Assembly (NCBI RefSeq): GCF_004138205.1
Contig: NZ_RXNQ01000006.1
Span: 62,001-126,000, forward strand
Direction of reading: 5' to 3'
Source: Pedobacter sp. SYP-B3415
GTDB lineage: Bacteria; Bacteroidota; Bacteroidia; Sphingobacteriales; Sphingobacteriaceae
DNA length: 64,000 nucleotides
Shown here piece after piece: positions 33,704 through 42,530 of this stretch; within the stretch, counting starts at the first letter, position 1; the number at the start of each line of letters is the position of its first letter. Position numbers and translations under genes: made by a program. The notes beneath the pieces are model-generated. The model was not told the DNA's origin and ran no database searches. It saw only the letters and a list, made by a program, of their open reading frames with translations.

Positions 33704-34624
33704 ATGAAAATAAAATACTTACTAGGTGTTCTTTTGCTGTTCTCGGTCGTATTTACTGCCTGCAAGAAAGAATACGAATCGATCGAAAGCGTAGACGAGA
33801 GAATCATCCAGGAATACCTGCAGAAAAACGGCTTAAACGCTACGAAAGATCCAAGCGGTTTCTATTATGTTGTGACAAAGCAGGGCTCGGGCGAGCTGCT
33901 TAAAAATACCGATTCTGTATTTTACCGGGGAGAGATCAAATCATTAAAAACCGGTGTAACGTATTATTCGTCGTCTGCCCTGCACAACCTGGGAACTTAT
34001 GTGGGCTATTCAGCCACCTTTGTGGGGGTCCAGATCGAGGCCATTCAAAAGGTCATGTTGTCTGTTAACCGGGGATCTGAAGTACGGATCCTGCTGCCCT
34101 CGCACATGGCTTTCGGCAAAAATGGAGACACGCAGATCAATGTTCCTGAAAATGAAGTGATCGATTTCAAGTTGACAATCTATCCCGAAGCTACACAAGC
34201 CGAGCGGGATGATAACCTCATTAAAAAATTCCTCCTCGATAAAGGCCTGACCGCTCAGAAAGATGCAAGCGGCGTTTATTATATCGTAAAGCCGGGTGAG
34301 GCTGGGGATGCAGCCAAGCCGGTTCTGCCGTACTCCGTCATTAAGGCGAAGTATAAACTAAGATTTTTAGATGGCACACAGATTCAGGAATCTACAGATC
34401 CAATCGAATTTGAATTTCCTCGCAACGTGATCCCCGGCTGGTATAAAACGATACCAGGCAAGATTGGGCAAGGCGGTAAGATCAGGTTACTGATTCCTTC
34501 TGCCCTGGCCTATGGTCTTGACCCTGGACAAGATCTTACACCAAATGCTGTTCTTGATTTTGATGTCGAGGTAACTGAGGTCAATGCTCAGCCGGCTGGA
34601 GCCGTATCAGCCGTTTTTAAGTAA
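33704..34624 (+). CDS. Tandem FKBP-domain lipoprotein
   Basis: A 306-residue lipoprotein with Cys20 in VVFTAC and two FKBP-like domains in tandem (about residues 35-165 and 180-290). The second repeats the first gene's pattern (DASGVYYIVKPGEAG, PGWYKTIPGKIGQGGKIRLLIP, YGLDPGQDLTPNAVLDFDVEV). The first domain is degenerate: the usual DG.VFD loop is replaced by KTGVTYYSSS and the active-site W is missing, so it may be a binding module only. The protein probably arose by duplication of the upstream single-domain gene. Confidence 0.88.
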   Translation: MKIKYLLGVLLLFSVVFTACKKEYESIESVDERIIQEYLQKNGLNATKDPSGFYYVVTKQGSGELLKNTDSVFYRGEIKSLKTGVTYYSSSALHNLGTYVGYSATFVGVQIEAIQKVMLSVNRGSEVRILLPSHMAFGKNGDTQINVPENEVIDFKLTIYPEATQAERDDNLIKKFLLDKGLTAQKDASGVYYIVKPGEAGDAAKPVLPYSVIKAKYKLRFLDGTQIQESTDPIEFEFPRNVIPGWYKTIPGKIGQGGKIRLLIPSALAYGLDPGQDLTPNAVLDFDVEVTEVNAQPAGAVSAVFK

Positions 34625-34652
34625 GTTTTTTAACCCTGAAAAATTTTCAAAT

Positions 34653-34687
34653 GGTTGTTGCTTACAGGCAGCAACCGTTTTTCTTTT
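34653..34687 (+). terminator. Intrinsic terminator after FKBP genes
   Basis: GGTTGTTGC, loop TTACAG, GCAGCAACC (9 pairs, one G:T) followed by GTTTTTCTTTT. Confidence 0.8.
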
Positions 34688-34945
34688 AGACGCCGGCTAG
34701 CCCTGACTGTTGATGTTAATCAACCCAAAATCAAGTACCATACGCGTTGCCTGATCGGATTCAGAGTCATGTGGCGGTAGAAAGGGCACTAACAAAAAAA
34801 TATCACAGGTCTTGAAAACGTATTGCTGGACTTTTACAAACACGTTGACGGAGCACACCCCTTGGTGAGTTTTATTGTTAAAGGATCTTAACGTCAGGGG
34901 CCGGTCATGCACAGGCGGCGTACCCAATGCGCCGTACTTCGAATA
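34688..34945. other. Intergenic region without a supported gene
   Basis: 258 bases between the FKBP terminator and the photolyase stop. A 76-codon open frame on the minus strand (34697-34927) fills most of it but has no promoter or family match that I recognise. It may be a decayed gene remnant. Confidence 0.4.
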
Positions 34946-36250
34946 CTAGCTGCCAAGCGCTTTTTTAAAAGCCTTCAGCACCCGGTCCCGGGCAAAAGTA
35001 TGCTCCACAATCGGGGGGGCATACTTTTCTGTTCCATATTCCGGTACCCATCGTTTTACATACTCAAGCTTCGGATCAAACCGTTTAAGCTGTAATTCCG
35101 GGTTAAATACCCTGAAATACGGGGCAGCGTCGTTGCCGGATCCGAATGCCCATTGCCAGCCGCCTATGTTACTTGCCAGTTCATAATCGAGCAATTTCTC
35201 GGCAAAGTATGCTTCGCCCCAGCGCCAGTCGATCAGCAAGTGCTTCGTCAGGAAACTGGCAGTGACCATCCGTACCCGGTTGTGCATAAACCCTGTCTTG
35301 TTCATTTGCCGCATGCCTGCATCGACGAGCGGATAGCCTGTTTCTCCTTTGCACCAGGCTTCAAACTCCTTTCGGTTATTGCGCCACTCGACCTTATCGT
35401 ATGCCGGTTTGAAATTATACGTGGCTGTTTTCGGATAGTGCCACAGAATCATCATGTAAAATTCCCTCCAGGCCAGTTCTGAAATCCAGACATCGGCCCC
35501 CGCCCCGAGGGCATTTCGAACGGCTTCCCGGATGCTGACCGTTCCAAAACGCAGATGAATGCCGATACGGCTTGTGCCCTCAACTGCGGGAAAGTCGCGC
35601 GTTTTTGCATAGTCAGCCAATTTGTCTGTATATGCCGTCCGTGATGGAAAGCCCGGATCGCTGGTTTTGAACCCAATGTCTGCCAATGCAGGGAGCTGGG
35701 GAAGTTTTCCCTTGTACAAGTTCTTTAAGTAACTTTCTGAAGGATAGGCTTTCACAAAAAAGTCATCCAGCTTCTGTTTCCACTTGCGCCAATAGGGTGT
35801 GAAAACCGTATAAGGCTTTCCGTCCGGTTTCACTATCTCATCGGTTTCGAAGATCACCTGATCTTTAAACAGGTTGAAACCAATTTTTTCGCTGCTAAGA
35901 AATTCAGCCAGGCTATCATCGCGTTCACGCGCATAAGGTTCATAATCGCGGTTGGCAAAAACCTGTTGAATATTGTAGTCTTTCACCAAAGTCGTCCATA
36001 TTTCTTCTGGTTTGCCATGGCAAACCAGCATGCCGGAGCCTCGTTTTTTTAATTCAGAATCAACCCGGGTTATTTCGTGATAGATAAAGGTAACGCGTGG
36101 ATCATCTTCTTTCAATTCGTCGAGAATGTTGCTGTCAAAGATAAACAGGGCCAGCACAGGGTATTCGCCTTTCAGCGCATGGTAAAGCGCAGCCTGGTCT
36201 TTTAGCCGGAGGTCGCGTCTGAGCCAGCAAATATTGATAGGATCTTTCAT
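34946..36250 (-). CDS. phrB: Deoxyribodipyrimidine photolyase (class I CPD type)
   Basis: A 434-residue light-dependent DNA repair flavoprotein. The N-terminal antenna domain starts INICWLRRDLRLKDQAAL; the FAD domain has GTSRIGIHLRFGTVSIR, ELAWREFYMMILWHYP, GYPLVDAGMRQMNKTGFMHN and LDYELASNIGGWQWAFGSG, with NDAAPYFRVFNP. These are class I photolyase motifs. It reverses cyclobutane pyrimidine dimers with blue/UVA light. Its start overlaps the preceding TIGR01777 stop by one base (TAATG), so the two are co-translated. A DASH cryptochrome and a B12-type regulator lie divergent from them. Confidence 0.93.
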   Translation of the reverse strand: MKDPINICWLRRDLRLKDQAALYHALKGEYPVLALFIFDSNILDELKEDDPRVTFIYHEITRVDSELKKRGSGMLVCHGKPEEIWTTLVKDYNIQQVFANRDYEPYARERDDSLAEFLSSEKIGFNLFKDQVIFETDEIVKPDGKPYTVFTPYWRKWKQKLDDFFVKAYPSESYLKNLYKGKLPQLPALADIGFKTSDPGFPSRTAYTDKLADYAKTRDFPAVEGTSRIGIHLRFGTVSIREAVRNALGAGADVWISELAWREFYMMILWHYPKTATYNFKPAYDKVEWRNNRKEFEAWCKGETGYPLVDAGMRQMNKTGFMHNRVRMVTASFLTKHLLIDWRWGEAYFAEKLLDYELASNIGGWQWAFGSGNDAAPYFRVFNPELQLKRFDPKLEYVKRWVPEYGTEKYAPPIVEHTFARDRVLKAFKKALGS

Positions 36251-37173
36251 TATGAATCTGCTGCCGTCTGGCCGTATATCGATGCCAGAGCATCTTTCAG
36301 GTGTGTAAATTTGAAGAGAAAGCCCGCATCTAGCAGTTTCTGAACCGATGTGTTCGTACTAACAAGTGGAAGGATACTCTTTTCTCCCAGAACAAGTTTC
36401 AGCATTGCTTCGGGGACGCGGAATGGCCAGACAGGGCGATGCAATTGTCTTGCAACTGTGCGTGTAAAAGCTTCGTTTGTTACCGGGAAAGGTGCAGCAA
36501 GGTTATAGATGCCGGCTGCAGCAGGCTGTTCAAGTAAAAAACGATATGCAGAGGCTGCGTCATGAATATGCAGCCAGGGAATCCATTGTTTTCCTGATCC
36601 AAGAGGGGCACCGGCAAACAATCTGACCGGAAGCGCCAGCGTAGGCAGCGCACCGCCGTCTTTTGCAAGCACAACACCGGTGCGCAAGACAGATACCCTG
36701 ACGCCCAGAAGTCTGAACTGGTCTGCCGCAAGCTCCCATTCAATACAGCAGCGTGCCATAAAATCCTTTCCCGCTTTTGACTGTTCTGTTAGCAGCTCGT
36801 CGCCGCCGTTTCCGTAATAACCTACCCCCGATGCAGAGATAAAATGCCGCAACGCAGTTCCGTGCTCGCGGGCTGTCTCATACAGTAGTTTGGCCGACTT
36901 TACCCGGCTGTCTATCACCCTGCGCTTCTGTTCATTTGTCCACCTGCCATTCGAGATTGGTTCGCCCGCAAGGTGGATGACCGTCGTTACATTCCGGAAG
37001 GCCTCGGTATCAATCTTTCCCTCTTCGGGATCCCAGGAAAAGCTCTTGAATGCAGCGGAGGCTAACGGCTTGCGCGACAAAACGGATAACTCATAACCGC
37101 TAGTCAAAAGCTGCTTGACAAGCTCGCGGCCAATTAGGCCGGAAGCTCCGGTAATCAATACACGTTCAGACAT
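36250..37173 (-). CDS. TIGR01777 family epimerase-like protein (SDR39U1), second copy
   Basis: A 307-residue extended SDR: VLITGASGLIGRELVKQLL at the front, VIHLAGEPISNGRWT, SASGVGYYGNGGDE, RTGVVLAKDGGALP and AGAPLGSGKQWIPWLHIHD. It is more typical of the family than the copy at 8106-9035. The start at 37173 is chosen because the frame upstream is unconserved. It heads the photolyase transcript. Light-regulated Bacteroidota clusters often contain this family, so an involvement in photoprotection or flavin/lipid metabolism is plausible but unproven. Confidence 0.9.
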   Translation of the reverse strand: MSERVLITGASGLIGRELVKQLLTSGYELSVLSRKPLASAAFKSFSWDPEEGKIDTEAFRNVTTVIHLAGEPISNGRWTNEQKRRVIDSRVKSAKLLYETAREHGTALRHFISASGVGYYGNGGDELLTEQSKAGKDFMARCCIEWELAADQFRLLGVRVSVLRTGVVLAKDGGALPTLALPVRLFAGAPLGSGKQWIPWLHIHDAASAYRFLLEQPAAAGIYNLAAPFPVTNEAFTRTVARQLHRPVWPFRVPEAMLKLVLGEKSILPLVSTNTSVQKLLDAGFLFKFTHLKDALASIYGQTAADS

Positions 37174-37249
37174 GTGTAGATAACGAACAAGCGGCGCGAT
37201 GGTTTGCCCCGAGGCTGTTTTCACAAACCGTAAGACTGTTTTCTGGATG

Positions 37250-37266
37250 TTCGTTTAAGATTGTTG
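37250..37266. promoter_or_regulatory. Candidate CarH box between divergent photolyase and cryptochrome genes
   Basis: TTCGTTTAAGATTGTTG resembles TTTGTTTAAGTTTGCTT in the promoter of the B12-type MerR gene (38675-38691), 13 of 17 identical. A TACGGTTTG (one base off the TAnnTTTG spacing) on the minus strand at 37224-37232 lies at promoter distance. Confidence 0.3.
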
Positions 37267-37316
37267 CTCTTGTGTAAATATTAAGTTTCCTTCTCTGCTT
37301 CAGAAAATAAATGCTA

Positions 37317-37324
37317 TATTTTTG
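37317..37324 (+). promoter_or_regulatory. Minus-7 box for the DASH cryptochrome gene
   Basis: TATTTTTG, 25 bases before the ATG at 37350. No clear minus-33 TTG, which would fit an activator- or repressor-dependent promoter. Confidence 0.5.
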
Positions 37325-37349
37325 CACTATCCATCGTACAACACACCGG

Positions 37350-38618
37350 ATGAACGGAAAAAAAATACTTGTTTGGTTTAGAAATGATCTTCGCCTGCAT
37401 GACAACGAGATAGTCCTCGAGGCACTCGCGAAGTCTGAGGAGATTCTGCCTGTATATGTATTTGATCCGCGGCATTATGAGACGGTAAATGGTTTCCAGA
37501 AAACCGGCCAGATCCGCGCCCGTTTTATCATCGAAAGTGTGGCGGCGCTGAAGGCTTCGCTGGAAGCAATTGGCGGCAATCTTCTTGTGCGAAGCGGTTA
37601 TCCTGAGGAGCTGATACCTGGGCTTGTGAGGGAGTACGAGATCAATGAAGTATATCATCACCGGGAGGTTGCAGCAGAAGAGACGCGGATTTCAGCGCGC
37701 GTTGAAGATGCATTATGGAAGCTGAAGATCAACCTCAAACATTTTATAGGTCATACGCTATACAACAAAGAGGATTTGCCTTTTCCTATTAAGGATATTC
37801 CTGATGCTTTCAACCAGTTTAAAAAGAAGACTGAGCGTGATGCGGTTATTAAGCCATGTTTTGAGGCGCCGGAGCGCGTTTCTGTGGTGCAGGCATCAGA
37901 TTGGGGAACAATTCCTGAGCTTCAGACCCTCGGTTATCAGGATTTTGTTCGCGATGAGCGGGATGCGTTCAATATGACCGGCGGCGAAGCGGCCGGACTA
38001 ACTTATCTTCGAAAATTTATAGATTCATCTGCTGCGGTTCAGGGCAAAAACAAGGTGCTCCCCTCACGCATGTCTGCATGGCTGGCGCTCGGTTGCGTAT
38101 CGCCGAGGAAAATCTACTGGTCAATCAAACAAGCCGAACAACGGTTCGGTGCACGGAACCATTTCAACCAGGTTATCATCGGTCTGCTGTGGCGCGATTA
38201 CTTCCGCTTCATGTTCAAGAAACATGGAAATACGTATTTCAAGAAAGGTGGCTTTAAGAACGAAGCTCCGCCCGAAGCGCGGAATCAAAGCAGTCTCTTT
38301 AAGAAATGGAAACAGGCACAAACGGGACATGGCGTAATCGATGCGATCATGAATGAGCTGAACTTTACCGGCTTCATTTCGCACTCAGCCAGGCAACTCG
38401 TTGCGGTTTATCTGGTTTACGAACTGAAAGTAGACTGGACACTTGGCGCATCATACTTTGAAGAGAAGCTGATCGATTATTGCCCGGCAAGCAACTGGGG
38501 AAACTGGGCAGGAATGAGCGGTGTTGGCAGTGACCAGAAAAATAAGGGAAGTTTTGATCTTGAGAAAGAAGTGAAAAACATTGACCCTGAAGGACTTTAC
38601 GCATCTACCTGGTCCTGA
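37350..38618 (+). CDS. DASH family cryptochrome
   Basis: A 422-residue flavoprotein of the photolyase superfamily. It starts KKILVWFRNDLRLHDNEIVLEAL, has the DASH-type PVYVFDPRHYETVNGFQKTG, GLLWRDYFRFMFKKHG, ELNFTGFISHSARQLVAVYLV and the diagnostic NWGNWAGMSGVGSD near the FAD site. DASH proteins repair dimers in single-stranded or looped DNA and some act as photoreceptors; the antenna is usually a folate. ATG 37350 is chosen over a 13-codon upstream extension that overlaps the promoter. It is divergent from the photolyase operon and 88 bases upstream of the B12-type regulator. Confidence 0.92.
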   Translation: MNGKKILVWFRNDLRLHDNEIVLEALAKSEEILPVYVFDPRHYETVNGFQKTGQIRARFIIESVAALKASLEAIGGNLLVRSGYPEELIPGLVREYEINEVYHHREVAAEETRISARVEDALWKLKINLKHFIGHTLYNKEDLPFPIKDIPDAFNQFKKKTERDAVIKPCFEAPERVSVVQASDWGTIPELQTLGYQDFVRDERDAFNMTGGEAAGLTYLRKFIDSSAAVQGKNKVLPSRMSAWLALGCVSPRKIYWSIKQAEQRFGARNHFNQVIIGLLWRDYFRFMFKKHGNTYFKKGGFKNEAPPEARNQSSLFKKWKQAQTGHGVIDAIMNELNFTGFISHSARQLVAVYLVYELKVDWTLGASYFEEKLIDYCPASNWGNWAGMSGVGSDQKNKGSFDLEKEVKNIDPEGLYASTWS

Positions 38619-38674
38619 GTGAAAAAAGGCAAAATAGCCGAAACAAACTAAACAGAAAAAGGTTTTAATACTAA

Positions 38675-38694
38675 TTTGTTTAAGTTTGCTTTAA
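38675..38694. promoter_or_regulatory. Direct repeat overlapping the CarH-like gene promoter
   Basis: TTTGTTTAA then TTTGCTTTAA at a 10-base period. The repeat covers the minus-7 box at 38681, as expected for MerR/CarH autorepression. The box at 37250 is similar. Confidence 0.35.
38681..38688 (+). promoter_or_regulatory. Minus-7 box for the CarH-like gene
   Basis: TAAGTTTG matches TAnnTTTG, 18 bases before the TTG start. Confidence 0.5.
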
Positions 38695-38706
38695 AATCAG
38701 GGTTAA

Positions 38707-39603
38707 TTGAGAAAATTCTCCATAAGTGACATCGAAAATTTAACCGGGATCAAAGCCCATACAATACGTATCTGGGAGTTGAGGTATAATCTCGTGCCTG
38801 CAAAACGAACCGCTACAAACATTCGTTATTATAACGAAGACGATCTGAAGCAATTGTTGAACATTGCTACATTAAATGAAAGCGGTTATAAGATCAGCAA
38901 GATCGCTAAACTGGGGCAGGAAAAAATAAATTCGCTGGTTGCACAGCTTCAGGCCAACAGGACCAATGATGCTGTGCAGGTTCAGATGCTGTCGAATGCG
39001 GTATTGCAATATGACGAGGCTGCGTTTAATAAGATACTGGATGGTTGTGTATCCGAACATGGGTTAACCAATACCATGGATCAGGTGCTTTTTCCTTTTA
39101 TGAAAAAAATAGGGATGCTCTGGCAAACCAAAACAATAAATCCATCTCACGAACATTTTGCATCGAACCTGATCCGTGAACGTATTATTGTCGAAATTGA
39201 AAAACTGGGCAGCCGGCAGGATGAAAATCCAAGACGTTTTCTGCTGTTCCTTCCGGAGGAAGAAAGCCATGAGACCGGTCTCATCTTTGCGCGTTATCTG
39301 CTGAAATCATGCGGGCATGAAACCCTGTATCTGGGGCCCAATGTTGATTACGATGACTTAAAGGCGGTAGTAGCCCACTATAAACCCGATTTTGTGCTGT
39401 CGGTGCTTACTTCGCTTCGGCTGGACAAAGACCTGAATAAAATGCTCGAAAAACTGATGCATTATCTGGACGTTCCGCTTATCGTTGCAGGGAGCCTGAT
39501 TTCAGAATTTGATATTGTAACCAACGACCGTCTGATCCCGCTGAAAAACGTCTGCGAACTTGTTGATTTTGCCAGCCAGCTGGCTAATCCGGCACGGTCT
39601 TAG
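38707..39603 (+). CDS. CarH/LitR-like B12-binding MerR family photoreceptor regulator
   Basis: A 298-residue regulator. Residues 1-70 are a MerR helix-turn-helix (FSISDIENLTGIKAHTIRIW, NIRYYNEDDL). The middle has the B12-cap helical bundle with the CarH signature W-x9-EH (Trp139, Glu149-His150), and the C-terminal Rossmann domain has the cobalamin motif E-x-H-x-x-G (Glu186, His188, Gly191), where His188 would be the lower cobalt ligand. CarH proteins bind adenosylcobalamin and repress in the dark; light breaks the cofactor and releases DNA. The start is TTG with an AGGG 6 bases before it; no ATG would include the whole helix-turn-helix. It stands beside photolyase and cryptochrome genes, the expected targets. 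Confidence 0.9.
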   Translation: MRKFSISDIENLTGIKAHTIRIWELRYNLVPAKRTATNIRYYNEDDLKQLLNIATLNESGYKISKIAKLGQEKINSLVAQLQANRTNDAVQVQMLSNAVLQYDEAAFNKILDGCVSEHGLTNTMDQVLFPFMKKIGMLWQTKTINPSHEHFASNLIRERIIVEIEKLGSRQDENPRRFLLFLPEEESHETGLIFARYLLKSCGHETLYLGPNVDYDDLKAVVAHYKPDFVLSVLTSLRLDKDLNKMLEKLMHYLDVPLIVAGSLISEFDIVTNDRLIPLKNVCELVDFASQLANPARS

Positions 39604-39661
39604 GGCAGCCTTTTTTGTTAAATTAATTGGACTATTCATAGGCATTTACGGGCTAAAGTCC

Positions 39662-39669
39662 TAATTTTG
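39662..39669 (+). promoter_or_regulatory. Minus-7 box for sucA
   Basis: TAATTTTG, 25 bases before the ATG at 39695. No good minus-33 partner seen. Confidence 0.5.
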
Positions 39670-39694
39670 CCAAGCTATATAAACAACAATTGTA

Positions 39695-42490
39695 ATGGAT
39701 CATTTTTCCTATCTGAACGGTGCAAATGCCGAATATATTGAGTCATTATATCAGTCCTATCAAAAAGATCCTGCTTCAGTTGAATTTGGCTGGCAGAAAT
39801 TTTTTGAAGGTTTCGATTTCGGCCGGGGCGCGGAGTCGTCTACCGTAAGTGCAGATACACCTGAGCATTTCCTGAAAGAAGTTAACGTGCTGAACCTGAT
39901 TGACGGGTACCGTACACGAGGGCATCTTTTTACACATACAAACCCGGTCCGCGAGCGCAGAAAACACCTGCCTACGCTTGACCTCTCGAACTTTGGTCTT
40001 TCTGATGCCGATCTGGACACTGTATTTAATGCAGGTGTGGAAATTGGTATCGGTCCGGCGAAGCTGAAAGATATTATCAGTTTGCTCGAACAAACTTACA
40101 AACGTTCTATCGGAGCGGAATTTAAATTTCTCCGGACACCGGAAGTATTGAACTGGCTCCAGGGAAAGATGGAATCGGTACGCAACACGCCCAACTTTTC
40201 AATAGAAGACAAGAAAAGAATTCTTACCAAGCTGAACCAGGCCGTAAGTTTTGAAAACTTCCTGGGGACAAAGTTTCTCGGACAAAAACGTTTTTCGCTG
40301 GAGGGGGCCGAAGCGCTGATTCCTGCACTTGATTCGGTCATTGAAAAGGGCGCTGATCTTGGTATCGAAGAATTTGTAATTGGTATGGCGCACCGCGGAA
40401 GGCTGAATGTGCTGGCCAACATTATGCAAAAAACGTATAAAGACATATTTGCAGAGTTTGAAGGCAAAGGTTACAGTGCCGATTCTCCGTTCGGCGGCGA
40501 CGTAAAATATCACCTCGGATACTCGACCGACGTAAATACGAACGACGGGAAAAGCGTTCACCTGAGCCTTTGTCCGAACCCTTCACACCTCGAAACTGTG
40601 AATAGCGTGGTTGAGGGGATGACCCGTTCGAAGATCGATTTTAAATATGGCGGCGATAATGCCCGCATTGCGCCAATTCTGATTCATGGCGATGCATCGA
40701 TTGCCGGACAGGGGATCGTTTACGAAGTTATACAGATGGCGGGCCTGGAAGGATACAAAACAGGCGGAACCATTCACCTGATCATCAACAACCAGATCGG
40801 CTTTACAACAAACTACAAAGATGCCCGTACCAGTACATATTGTACAGATATTGCTAAGGTTACCCTTTCGCCGGTATTCCATGTAAACGGCGACGATGTC
40901 GAGGCACTTGTCTATGCGATCAATCTGGCCATGGAATATCGCCAGAAGTACCGCAATGACGTATTTATCGACATCTTGTGTTACCGCCGTTTTGGGCACA
41001 ATGAGTCTGACGAGCCTAAATTCACCCAGCCGCTTCTTTATAAAACCATTGAGAAGCACCCAAATCCAAGGGAGATCTATGTACAGCAGCTCACTAAGGA
41101 AGGCAAACTAGAGGCGGGCCTGGCGAAAGACATGGAAAAGGAATTCCGGGCCATGCTGCAGGAACGGCTGAACGAAGCAAAAGAGATACAAACAACAAAT
41201 ACCGAAGTGAAATTTGGCGGTGCATGGGCAGATATGCGCATGTCTACACCAAATGACTTTTTGGAATCGCCGGATACTTCTGTTAAACAAACAACTTTAC
41301 TCGAAGTCGGTAAACGGATTACGACGCTTCCGGCAGAGAAGAAATTCTTCAGGAAGATTGAGAAACTGTTTGAAGAGCGCCGGAAAATGGTTGAAGAAAC
41401 ACACGTGTTCGACTGGGCGCTTGGTGAGCAACTGGCGTATGGAACACTACTTGCAGAAGGCAAACGTGTCAGGCTTAGCGGACAGGACGTTGAGCGTGGT
41501 ACTTTTTCACACCGGCATGCTGTGCTGACGCTTGAGGATTCAGAAGAAGAATACATCCCGCTGGCCAATTTATCAGATCAGCAGGCAGCTTTTGATATTT
41601 ACAACTCGCACCTGTCTGAATACGGCGTTCTCGGATTCGAGTATGGTTATGCAATGGCCAATCCGAATGCACTCACAATCTGGGAAGCCCAGTTTGGCGA
41701 CTTCTTTAACGGTGCGCAAATTGTGATTGACCAATACATCGCAAGCGCAGAGACCAAATGGCAGCGTGAAAACGGCCTGGTCATGCTGCTTCCGCATGGT
41801 TATGAAGGGCAAGGCCCCGAGCACTCATCTGCACGTATTGAGCGTTTCATGGAATTATGTGCTGATTACAATATGCAGGTAGTGAATTGTACAACGCCGG
41901 CTAACTTCTTCCACGTACTTCGCAGGCAATTTAAACGCGACTTCAGGAAGCCTCTGGTTGTCTTCTCGCCGAAAAGCCTGCTTCGTAATCCGAACTGTGT
42001 ATCAAAGCTTGAAGAGTTTACAAGCGGCGGCTTCAAAGAGGTTATAGCAGACCCGAACGTCAAGGCTGAAAACGTAAAACGTGTTATTTTCTGCAGCGGC
42101 AAGATCTACTATGAACTTGCTGAAAAACAAAAGGCAGATAACATCAACAATGTTGCGGTAGTGCGTTTAGAGCAATTGTACCCAACACCTGTCGAAAAGA
42201 TGGAAGCTGTGATGGCCAAATATAAAAATGCAGATGATCTTGTCTGGGTTCAGGAAGAGCCCGAGAATATGGGTGCATGGCCGTACCTGCTAAGAAGACT
42301 CCGTAAAACCTCGTTAAATAAAATTGACGTAATTTCGCGGAAGGAAAGCAGCAGTACAGCTACCGGTTATGCAAAACAGCACGCAAACCAGCAGGCCTAT
42401 ATTCTGGCAAAGGCATTTGAGATGCCGGTTACCGACAAGGAAAAGAAAATTGCTAAAAAGTCGGTGAACAAAGTTGCCAGTGTAGATTAA
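39695..42490 (+). CDS. sucA: 2-oxoglutarate dehydrogenase E1 component
   Basis: A 931-residue thiamine diphosphate enzyme that decarboxylates 2-oxoglutarate and loads succinyl onto E2 lipoyl groups in the TCA cycle. The N-terminal E2-interaction helix (SYLNGANAEYIESLYQSYQKDP), GMAHRGRLNVLANI, the ThDP motif region GDASIAGQGIVYEVIQMAGL...NNQIGFTT, and C-terminal FGHNESDEPKFTQP and GYEGQGPEHSSARIERF are all intact. Length is full. sucB follows after 40 bases in the same direction; the third component gene lpdA lies 6.9 kb away. Confidence 0.97.
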   Translation: MDHFSYLNGANAEYIESLYQSYQKDPASVEFGWQKFFEGFDFGRGAESSTVSADTPEHFLKEVNVLNLIDGYRTRGHLFTHTNPVRERRKHLPTLDLSNFGLSDADLDTVFNAGVEIGIGPAKLKDIISLLEQTYKRSIGAEFKFLRTPEVLNWLQGKMESVRNTPNFSIEDKKRILTKLNQAVSFENFLGTKFLGQKRFSLEGAEALIPALDSVIEKGADLGIEEFVIGMAHRGRLNVLANIMQKTYKDIFAEFEGKGYSADSPFGGDVKYHLGYSTDVNTNDGKSVHLSLCPNPSHLETVNSVVEGMTRSKIDFKYGGDNARIAPILIHGDASIAGQGIVYEVIQMAGLEGYKTGGTIHLIINNQIGFTTNYKDARTSTYCTDIAKVTLSPVFHVNGDDVEALVYAINLAMEYRQKYRNDVFIDILCYRRFGHNESDEPKFTQPLLYKTIEKHPNPREIYVQQLTKEGKLEAGLAKDMEKEFRAMLQERLNEAKEIQTTNTEVKFGGAWADMRMSTPNDFLESPDTSVKQTTLLEVGKRITTLPAEKKFFRKIEKLFEERRKMVEETHVFDWALGEQLAYGTLLAEGKRVRLSGQDVERGTFSHRHAVLTLEDSEEEYIPLANLSDQQAAFDIYNSHLSEYGVLGFEYGYAMANPNALTIWEAQFGDFFNGAQIVIDQYIASAETKWQRENGLVMLLPHGYEGQGPEHSSARIERFMELCADYNMQVVNCTTPANFFHVLRRQFKRDFRKPLVVFSPKSLLRNPNCVSKLEEFTSGGFKEVIADPNVKAENVKRVIFCSGKIYYELAEKQKADNINNVAVVRLEQLYPTPVEKMEAVMAKYKNADDLVWVQEEPENMGAWPYLLRRLRKTSLNKIDVISRKESSSTATGYAKQHANQQAYILAKAFEMPVTDKEKKIAKKSVNKVASVD

Positions 42491-42530
42491 CCATACCATC
42501 GTCATTACATTTAGAATAATCGCATAAAAT

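Noticed and set aside
34697-34927. 76-codon open frame on the minus strand between the FKBP and photolyase genes
   Set aside because: No promoter, no recognised family, and no strong coding signal; it may be a remnant but I cannot support it as a gene.
39580-39617. Hairpin after the CarH-like gene as a terminator
   Set aside because: Only GGCT/AGCC could pair across a long loop; too weak.
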